A DNA stretch of 64,000 nt from Peptoanaerobacter stomatis. Lineage in GTDB: Bacteria > Bacillota > Clostridia > Peptostreptococcales > Filifactoraceae. The position numbers and the translations under genes were made by a program. Under the pieces are notes generated by a model. That model was not told the origin of the DNA. It did no database searches and was given only the letters and a program-made list of their open reading frames with translations. Positions 57,683-64,000 of the stretch are shown one piece after another. Numbering within the stretch: the stretch's first letter is position 1; the number at the start of each line of letters is the position of its first letter. Location: assembly GCF_000238095.2 (NCBI RefSeq), contig NZ_JH815225.1, positions 1,121,863 to 1,185,862 of the forward strand, written 5' to 3'.

Positions 57683-60226
57683 TTACATATCGTGTTCTGT
57701 TCTGTTGATGATATCATCTTGAACTTCTTTTGCAAGTGTAACGAAGTGTGCACTGTATCCTGCAACTCTTACTATCAAGTCTTGATTATCTTCAGGATGT
57801 TCTTGTGCATTCAAAAGAGTTTGCTTGTCAACTACGTTAAATTGAACGTGGCTACCTTTATGGTCGAAATAGCTTTTTACTATTGAAACGAAGTTTTTAA
57901 GTCCTTGCTCTCCTTTAACTGCTCCAGGTGTGAATTTTTGATTATATAGTGTTCCGTTTGATGCTTGAGCGTGGTCTAATTTTGAAACTGAATTTGATGC
58001 AGCTGTAGGGCCTGTAACGTCTTTTCCTTGTCTTGGAGATACACCGTCAGCAAGCGGTTCATGTGCCAATCTTCCATCAGGTAAAGCAAGAACGTCTTTA
58101 CCGAACAATACGTTTGCAGAAACAGGATATATACCAGCTTGGAATTGTCCGCCTCTCGGATTCTTATATTTATCTACTTCATTACAATATATTTTACCGC
58201 ATCTTACTGCTATTTCATCAACTTCTTCTATATCATTTCCAAAACTGTCTGTGTTTTGAAGTATTTTTCTAATTGTAGTAAATTTACCTGTTTGTTCACC
58301 GCAGCATACCGGTCTGCTTGGATATTGATTTGTCAATTTGCTTTCTAATGTAGCTATATCTATTGAACCTGTACTTGCAAGTATTTTCTTAACAGCTTCA
58401 TATACATCTGCTTCACTCATAGCTCCTGTAACAGGTTTATTGCAAGGAGGTTTTATACAATCGCTTACTCCAAAGTTTGCTTCAAGAGCTTCTTTTAATT
58501 CTTTTAAAGTTATCTTCTTATCATCAAATACGTTTTTCTTAATTGCATATAATGAGTCACCAGAGTCTGCCACTCCAAATGCTTGAGGTCCTGTAAAGTT
58601 GTAAATTGCTCCACCTTCTTGAGCTGATTTACCTACTTTTATACAATCATCTACCATTGCAGACATAAATGGTAGAGGAGCTCTTTCCATATGCGCATAG
58701 TCAACGGCATTATCTGCCATAGCTAAATGTCTTACAAAGTATTCCATTTGTTTTTGATATGCATCGAATATTTTTTCCATGCTGTCAAGTTCTTCCAACT
58801 CTCCTGTTTTTGGTCCAAGTTGTTTTCCGTTGCATCTTCCGTTATTTAATGTTATTTCTAAAACTTTTGCTATATTAAAGAACGCTGCATCATGCCATCC
58901 TTCTGTTCTGTGTCCTGCTTGCGGTTCAACGCAACCTATTATACTGTAGTCTCTTGCATCTTTTAAAGCTACGCCTCTTGCTACGAGTGCAAGTATTATA
59001 ACTTCGTCATTATAAAATGCCGGTACACCATATCCTAATCTTGATACTTCACAAGCTCTGTATAAAAATTCCATAGGAGAATTTTGGTGAACACGAACTG
59101 AGAATGAAGGAGCAGGTAGTTTAACGTGTGCAACTGCTTCCATGCACATATAAGATACTTCGTTAGTTGCATCTTGACCTTCTTCATTTTGTCCACCTAC
59201 GCAAAGGTTTTGGAATACTGCGTATCCTGCAAATGCTTGTGCAGATACTTCATCACGAGTTTTGTTTACATCGTTTAATTTTACCCAGATACAATCTACA
59301 AGTTCTTGAGCAAATTTTCTATCTATATTATCATCTTTCAAATATGGATACATATATTGGTCAAATCTTCCAGGAGATATTGAGTGACCGTTAGATTCTA
59401 TTTGTACCATTATTTGTATGAACCAGAAAGATTGGCAAGCTTCGTAGAAGTTTCTTGCACCATATTCAGGTACTCTATCGCAGTTAGCTGCTATTTGTAA
59501 TAATTCTTGTTTTCTTACAGGATTAAGCTCTACATTTGCAAGTTCTCTTGCCTTGTCAGCATATCTATGTGCAAATATTATAGCTGCATTATAAGATATT
59601 ATAACTGCGTTATAGAATTGGCATTTTCTAATTGATTCCGGATCGTCCATATCCAATTTGTTCATTGCAGTTATAGTTTCTTCCAATACTCCTCTGAAAC
59701 CTTTTTTCAATATTTTGCCGTAGTCAACGTTAACGTGACCTACTCCACCGTAGAAATAGTTTCCTACTGTGAATATACCGTTTGATATACAATCTTTAGT
59801 GCTTGGACTCATATATGAATCTGCAAGAGCACTTGTAGTTTTTCCATCCCAATATTTAAATGCTTCATGAAGATCTTTTTTAACTTTATCACTTATTTCA
59901 AATGGATCTGCCATTCTTGAATGCATTGTATCAAATTCTTTTTCAACCCAATCATAAGAGAATTCCGGACATATTTCTGTAGATCTTGGGTTTATTGTTA
60001 TTGAGCCTACTACAAGTTCATCTTCTCTTATAGTTACTGGTAGTTGAGTAAATATTTTTTCAACTACTTTTGCTCTTCTCATTATTGCAGGAAGACCTTC
60101 TGTTTCCTTGTATGCTTCAGTTGCAAGACAAGCTCTTTCTGATTCAACTTGAGGCATTGCATTGATAATTACTTTTCTTAATCTTTCAACTCTTTCTGTT
60201 GGTTTGCTAAAACCTTTTTCTAACAT
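57683..60226 (-). CDS. Glycyl radical diol dehydratase (1,2-propanediol/glycerol type)
   Basis: 847 residues. Glycyl radical loop RVAGYSAHF with Gly 823, thiyl Cys 432 and Glu 434 in IIGCVEPQ, His 164 (GGVGHVNVDYG), His 281 and Ser 282 (SNGHSISPGRFDQYMYPY), Asp 446 (GWHDAAFF). These match the positions of B12-independent glycerol dehydratase (H164, H281, S282, C433, E435, D447) almost exactly. Choline TMA-lyase has Tyr and YQWT-type sequence at these places. Compared with the 787-residue glycerol enzyme, about 60 residues are inserted at about 600-660 (IKPPCNKP...VCCGEQTG), a feature I recall from the microcompartment propanediol enzymes. Converts diol to aldehyde. PduP, PduL and PduQ downstream process the product. 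Strict substrate choice needs assay. Confidence 0.88.
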   Translation of the reverse strand: MLEKGFSKPTERVERLRKVIINAMPQVESERACLATEAYKETEGLPAIMRRAKVVEKIFTQLPVTIREDELVVGSITINPRSTEICPEFSYDWVEKEFDTMHSRMADPFEISDKVKKDLHEAFKYWDGKTTSALADSYMSPSTKDCISNGIFTVGNYFYGGVGHVNVDYGKILKKGFRGVLEETITAMNKLDMDDPESIRKCQFYNAVIISYNAAIIFAHRYADKARELANVELNPVRKQELLQIAANCDRVPEYGARNFYEACQSFWFIQIMVQIESNGHSISPGRFDQYMYPYLKDDNIDRKFAQELVDCIWVKLNDVNKTRDEVSAQAFAGYAVFQNLCVGGQNEEGQDATNEVSYMCMEAVAHVKLPAPSFSVRVHQNSPMEFLYRACEVSRLGYGVPAFYNDEVIILALVARGVALKDARDYSIIGCVEPQAGHRTEGWHDAAFFNIAKVLEITLNNGRCNGKQLGPKTGELEELDSMEKIFDAYQKQMEYFVRHLAMADNAVDYAHMERAPLPFMSAMVDDCIKVGKSAQEGGAIYNFTGPQAFGVADSGDSLYAIKKNVFDDKKITLKELKEALEANFGVSDCIKPPCNKPVTGAMSEADVYEAVKKILASTGSIDIATLESKLTNQYPSRPVCCGEQTGKFTTIRKILQNTDSFGNDIEEVDEIAVRCGKIYCNEVDKYKNPRGGQFQAGIYPVSANVLFGKDVLALPDGRLAHEPLADGVSPRQGKDVTGPTAASNSVSKLDHAQASNGTLYNQKFTPGAVKGEQGLKNFVSIVKSYFDHKGSHVQFNVVDKQTLLNAQEHPEDNQDLIVRVAGYSAHFVTLAKEVQDDIINRTEHDM

Positions 60227-60717
60227 AACTTTTAAACCTCCTTAAATTTAAGTTCGAGCATATGTAATTTTTTGACATATGTTTTTAATACAACATAAAA
60301 TAACTAAGTAATTTTTTAAGCCACTTTTTTCGGCAATCGTTCACATAAATACGATAACATCTTTTCATTTTTATGGTTAACGTTTTTCAGACTTATTAAT
60401 TGTAAATTTCAGACTTTAAATTTTACACAATGTTTACAATTTTTTTTATATGTTATTGAGTTGTTTTTACACGATCTTGTTATTTTACAACATATAGAGC
60501 TATGAATTTAATAAAAAATAAAATTTCATTATATAAAATCTATTTGAAAACTTTTTCATATTTCAGACCAAATCAATGTAAAATTAAAACTTCCTATGAA
60601 AGCATTATTGATTTTATTAATAATAGTTCGTATACTGAAAATGTATATCTAAAAAAACGTTATTTTCATTAAATATTCTAAAAAAATAATTATCATATTT
60701 AATAAGAGGATACCTTT
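60227..60717. promoter_or_regulatory. Divergent regulatory region of the BMC locus
   Basis: 490 bases between the lyase gene (minus) and the pduT-like gene (plus). It holds three copies of TTTCAGAC, an inverted repeat CATATGT / ACATATG (60259-60281) just upstream of the lyase Shine-Dalgarno, and a weak minus-strand promoter (TTAACC, 17 bases, TTATCG around 60380-60352). No ORF is seen. It is the logical place for the response regulator at 48914-49942 to act. Confidence 0.6.
60385..60414 (-). promoter_or_regulatory. Paired direct repeats TTTCAGAC, candidate AraC-type operator
   Basis: TTTCAGACTT occurs at 60385-60394 and 60407-60416, 22 bases apart, that is two helical turns, the spacing of AraC-family direct-repeat sites. 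A third TTTCAGAC is at 60561-60568. The left copy ends four bases from the possible -35 TTAACC of the lyase promoter on the minus strand. Confidence 0.6.
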
Positions 60718-61257
60718 ATGAATTTATCTATTGCAATATTAGAATTTATAAATATAGCCGAAGCTTATTTCATATTGGACAAAATAATCAAAACTTTTAC
60801 GGTTGACATATTGAAGGCTCAAAAGATATGCCCGGGAAAATTTTTGACTGTTTTTTCCGGTAATACTTCGGAAATACTGGATTTAATAAATAAATTCGGA
60901 AATATTTCCGTTCAGATTAAATCTTCTTATGTAACTGGAATATCAAACGAAACTCTAAATGCCATATCAAAAATAAAAAACAGTAAGAATATAGACAACA
61001 TAGGAATTATAGAAGTGAAAAATGCTGTAAATTCATTCATAATAGCAGATACTCTATTAAAAAACTTTGAAATAGATATATTAAAATTGGATTTTGCCAC
61101 AGGATTATTTGGAAAAGCTGTGATATTTATAAACGGCGCATTGAGTGATATAACCAATGCAGTCAATTTTTCAACCGACATAGTAGGTTCTGACAAAATC
61201 ATAAACACTCAAATAATATCTTCTCCTTGCGATGAGCTTAAATCATTGTTAAGCTGA
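60718..61257 (+). CDS. pduT: BMC-T shell protein with 4Fe-4S pore cysteine (PduT-like)
   Basis: 179 residues, two BMC domains (LSIAILEFINIAEAYFILD and IGIIEVKNAVNSFIIAD). Cys 38 in KICPGKFL is at the exact position and sequence context of Salmonella PduT Cys 38, which holds a [4Fe-4S] cluster at the trimer pore. AGAGGA before ATG. Transcribed away from the enzyme operon and followed 148 bases later by the DUF4037 gene. May move electrons through the shell. Confidence 0.9.
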   Translation: MNLSIAILEFINIAEAYFILDKIIKTFTVDILKAQKICPGKFLTVFSGNTSEILDLINKFGNISVQIKSSYVTGISNETLNAISKIKNSKNIDNIGIIEVKNAVNSFIIADTLLKNFEIDILKLDFATGLFGKAVIFINGALSDITNAVNFSTDIVGSDKIINTQIISSPCDELKSLLS

Positions 61258-61405
61258 TATTATGTATCACATAACCTAATTAAAAATATATAATTTCAAT
61301 ATTTATTAAGTTATCAGTTATAAAAAATATAATTCTTATGAATAACTTAGCAATATACATACCAAAACTTTAAAATAAATTCATATATAAACTTATGAGG
61401 AAACT

Positions 61406-63145
61406 ATGAATAAAATAGAAGAACTTACAAAACAAGCACATAAATTGTGGAAAGAAGGAAAAGAGGAGCAGATGCTCCCTTATCTTCGTGAAGCTATAAA
61501 TTTGTGCAAACAGGAAAATAATTTTTCCAAGCAGATTGAAATATTAAACGAATATGCCGGTGCATTGAGATTATACGGAAATTATGATAAAGCTGTTGAG
61601 AGTATAGATGAGGCTCTTGAACTAATCAAACTTCACTATGACACAAACAACATACAATATGCAACTACGCTTATGAACAAAGCAAATATATACAGAGAAA
61701 AAAAAGACTATTTCACCGCCGAAAAATTAATGTTGCAATCAAAAGAAATATTTGACAAAAAAGGCGATAAATCTTATTCATACATAGGTCTGTTAAATAA
61801 CTTATCATTAACTTATCAGGAAATAAAAGACTATAAACGCGCAGAACAGTTACAATTAGAAGCAATATCTCTTTTGCAAGGAAATGCACAGTATAATGTA
61901 CCTTTGGCAATAAGTTACAACAATCTCTACGAGATACAAAAAAAATTGAATAAACATACAAACGCTGAGGAAAATCTTATAAAAGCCAAAGATTTATTAT
62001 CAAAGGAAGTAGGAGAAAAACATCCCTTGTATTCGGCAGTTTTAAATAACCTTGCGGAATTACAAGTAAAAAATAAAAATTACCACAAAGCACTCGAACT
62101 TTATAAAAATGCTCTTGAAATCGTAAAAAGTTGCTATGGAACTCAAAGCGACGCATATTTATCAGTAAAAAGCAACTATGAGTATGTAAACGATTTAATT
62201 TTAACATTAGAGCCTGATAAAATAGAAAATTTAAAAATCGACAAAAACTATAGCAATCCGTCAAAAACAGAAAAATTGCTGGATAAATCAAGAAAGTTTT
62301 CAAAACACGTCGAAGAATTGATATATGAATATTTTCCTACCTTGAAAAATAGAATATGTCTTGCACTTGTAGGTTCAGGTTCAGAATGTCTGTACTTTGA
62401 TGACGAACTTTCGAAAGACCACGATTATGATTTAAGATGCCAATTATTTTTGACAGATGAAGATTACATATCGTATAGTCAAAAATTAGAGCATATTTTT
62501 TCACAATATCTTGAAAACAAAGTGATTATACAAACAATAAGCAATTTTTACATATATTATACATCATACAAAAACGGTCCTTCTACAATAGAAGAATATA
62601 GAAATATACCTGATGAATACCTATGCAGCGCGACAAACGGCGAAGTATTTTTAGACAACTTAGGAGAGTTCAGCAAAATAAGGCAAAAAATATTAAATTA
62701 TTATCCACAAGACTTAATATATAAAAAATTGGCATATCATCTCAATAATATAGCTCAAAGCGGTCAGTACAACTATCCGAGACTTTTAAAAAGAAATGAC
62801 AAGATAGCGTGCTCACTTGCCCTATCGGAATATATAAAACATTATATGCAAGTTGTACACATACTTAATAAAAAATATATGCCGTTTTATAAATGGTCAT
62901 TTAAAAATCTTAAAAATTTAGAAATATTGGGCGAATACACAAGCAAAAAGCTAAATGAACTAATAAGCTCACCTGATATTGAAAAAGAAAATATAATAGA
63001 TCAAATGTGCAAAAAATTGGTATCACAGTTAAACGAAGAACATTTTACTACCGGCAAAATAGATTTTTTGACTTATCAAGCAAACGAAATAACTCAAAAT
63101 ATACAAGATGAAAATTTGAGAAAAGAAGATAATTGGATAAAATAA
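61406..63145 (+). CDS. TPR-repeat protein with DUF4037 nucleotidyltransferase-like domain
   Basis: 579 residues. N-terminal half (1-270) is a run of tetratricopeptide repeats (YGNYDKAVESIDEALEL, KDYFTAEKLMLQSKEIFD, NYHKALELYKNALEI). C-terminal half is a DUF4037-like domain with a polymerase-beta-type signature: CLALVGSGSECLYFDD followed by SKDHDYDLR. The same domain continues through LICKKLAYHLNNIAQ-like helices. GAGG lies 6 bases before the ATG. Overall role unknown. Co-directional with the pduT-like gene and the DUF4125 gene, so it may regulate or modify something in the BMC pathway. Confidence 0.85.
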   Translation: MNKIEELTKQAHKLWKEGKEEQMLPYLREAINLCKQENNFSKQIEILNEYAGALRLYGNYDKAVESIDEALELIKLHYDTNNIQYATTLMNKANIYREKKDYFTAEKLMLQSKEIFDKKGDKSYSYIGLLNNLSLTYQEIKDYKRAEQLQLEAISLLQGNAQYNVPLAISYNNLYEIQKKLNKHTNAEENLIKAKDLLSKEVGEKHPLYSAVLNNLAELQVKNKNYHKALELYKNALEIVKSCYGTQSDAYLSVKSNYEYVNDLILTLEPDKIENLKIDKNYSNPSKTEKLLDKSRKFSKHVEELIYEYFPTLKNRICLALVGSGSECLYFDDELSKDHDYDLRCQLFLTDEDYISYSQKLEHIFSQYLENKVIIQTISNFYIYYTSYKNGPSTIEEYRNIPDEYLCSATNGEVFLDNLGEFSKIRQKILNYYPQDLIYKKLAYHLNNIAQSGQYNYPRLLKRNDKIACSLALSEYIKHYMQVVHILNKKYMPFYKWSFKNLKNLEILGEYTSKKLNELISSPDIEKENIIDQMCKKLVSQLNEEHFTTGKIDFLTYQANEITQNIQDENLRKEDNWIK

Positions 63146-63156
63146 GGAGATTTCCC

Positions 63157-64000
63157 ATGGAAAAAAATTCGATCATACAAAATATAGTTGACGAAGAGTG
63201 GATTCAATTCACAAACACTAAAAATATAGGCAGTAGAGCTGTGTGCCAAGACCAAAAAGGAAATTTTACAGCATCAAGAAGAGCCTATTGGCAGATGTAT
63301 AATGAAGATATATTAAACTCATACTTAGCTGATATAAAAGCCGCAAAAAGAGAAAATATAAACCTCATAACACAAAAATACGGCTATATGATGAGCTCCA
63401 CAGACAAAGAAAACTACGAAAAAATAAAATCCCGTTTAATGCCTGTAAACGAGCAAAAAGAAAAGCTTATTTCATCGATAATGCTGATATATATGGCTTG
63501 GGAAGAAGAAATAACAAAAAATTATCCTACGCTTGACAATAAAAACAGAATCTTATACTCATATAACGATACAAAAAATTCAACATCCGTACAAACATAT
63601 ATGAAGGGTGAGCTGGCGACATATTCAGCAAGAACTCTTGCACTTATATTGCAATATTTCTTGACACAGGCAAGCCTTAAAAACAATCTTGTATATAAGT
63701 ATATGTCAAAATTAAACAGTTATGAAAATCCAAGCAATAACAGTTTTTGCACATCAGAAACTCTAAATAGCTGTAGCTCAAACAAAGTTATAGATAATAT
63801 GGATTTAAAAAGTGCTGAATTGCTCGCAGATTTTGCCAAAAATACAGCAAATGATATGAATTTACCTATCGTTATAACCGTAGTTGATAAATTTGCAAAT
63901 ACGATACTTTTCAAAAAAATGGACAATGCACTTGTTGCAAGTATAGACATTTCTCCTGCAAAGGCAAAAACAGCATTAGCTTTCAAAAAAGATACATATT
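63157..64000 (+). CDS. DUF4125 protein fused to GlcG/HbpS-like domain, cut by window end
   Basis: 281 codons visible from ATG at 63157 (AAGGAG seven bases upstream), frame open at the edge. Residues 1-190 resemble DUF4125 (IVDEEWIQFTNTKNIGSRAVCQD, FTASRRAYWQMY). After a short linker, from about residue 210, begins the GlcG/HbpS heme- or cobalamin-binding-like fold (KSAELLADFAKNTAND, PIVITVVDKFANTILFKKMDNA, ISPAKAKTALAF), as in the C-terminal half of PduO. Eleven bases after the DUF4037 gene. Biochemical role unknown. Confidence 0.82.
   Translation, partial: MEKNSIIQNIVDEEWIQFTNTKNIGSRAVCQDQKGNFTASRRAYWQMYNEDILNSYLADIKAAKRENINLITQKYGYMMSSTDKENYEKIKSRLMPVNEQKEKLISSIMLIYMAWEEEITKNYPTLDNKNRILYSYNDTKNSTSVQTYMKGELATYSARTLALILQYFLTQASLKNNLVYKYMSKLNSYENPSNNSFCTSETLNSCSSNKVIDNMDLKSAELLADFAKNTANDMNLPIVITVVDKFANTILFKKMDNALVASIDISPAKAKTALAFKKDTY

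Noticed and set aside
57683-60226. Choline trimethylamine-lyase (CutC)
   Set aside because: General locus layout resembles cut clusters, but the active-site residues (H164, H281, S282, D446) are those of diol dehydratases, and choline-lyase Tyr and YQWT sequence is absent.

Overview
The window is AT-rich (about 30% GC by eye), with strong Shine-Dalgarno sites, some TTG starts, a Gram-positive PolC polymerase, sortase-type surface proteins, RNase M5 and a glycyl-radical microcompartment. This points to an anaerobic low-GC Firmicute (Clostridia/Peptostreptococcaceae-like). An oral or gut host-associated lifestyle is an inference from the adhesins and the diol/maltodextrin metabolism. No tRNA, rRNA, CRISPR array or intact insertion sequence was seen.

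Layout. (1) 1-9.1 kb: two large sortase-anchored, Cna/SpaA-type surface proteins on the minus strand, the first cut by the window edge. A third paralogue lies at 22.2-26.9 kb. (2) 9.3-18.9 kb: a maltodextrin operon read leftward (binding protein, two permeases, LacI-type regulator, 4-alpha-glucanotransferase, MsmK-type ATPase, alpha-glucan phosphorylase). It has a clear promoter, a perfect 20-bp operator and an internal terminator after the binding-protein gene. (3) 19.1-22.1 kb, plus strand: NAD kinase and an OmpR-type two-component system. (4) 27.6-31.1 kb: exonuclease III, then rsmA, rnmV and a UPF0104 membrane protein in overlapping order. (5) 31.3-34.7 kb: a partial anaerobic cobalamin cluster (cbiT, cbiL, cbiF, cbiG). 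(6) 34.8-44.2 kb: polC, a MATE exporter, pepP, an SdpR/SdpI-like pair with a promoter flanked by two palindromes, and rpmE.

(7) 44.3-64 kb: a bacterial microcompartment locus. The leftward arm encodes a glycyl radical dehydratase and its activase, shell proteins (PduB-, PduA- and PduN-like, and a BMC protein with a long charged tail), a flavoprotein-like protein, two acylating aldehyde dehydrogenases, an iron alcohol dehydrogenase, PduL, a PocR-domain sensor with its AraC-type response regulator, metK and an unknown membrane protein. The rightward arm encodes a PduT-like [4Fe-4S] shell protein, a TPR-DUF4037 protein and a DUF4125-GlcG protein cut by the window end. Active-site residues of the lyase (H164, H281, S282, C432, E434, D446, G823) fit a B12-independent diol (1,2-propanediol or glycerol) dehydratase and not choline trimethylamine-lyase.

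Expected pathway: diol to aldehyde, then aldehyde to acyl-CoA (PduP) and acyl-phosphate (PduL), balanced by aldehyde to alcohol (PduQ), all inside the shell. MetK would make the S-adenosylmethionine the activase consumes. The most unusual points are the PocR sensor that lacks a phosphoacceptor histidine, two intercistronic RNA hairpins whose G-U pairs show they form in the operon mRNA, the charged-tail shell protein, and the DUF4037/DUF4125 accessory genes.
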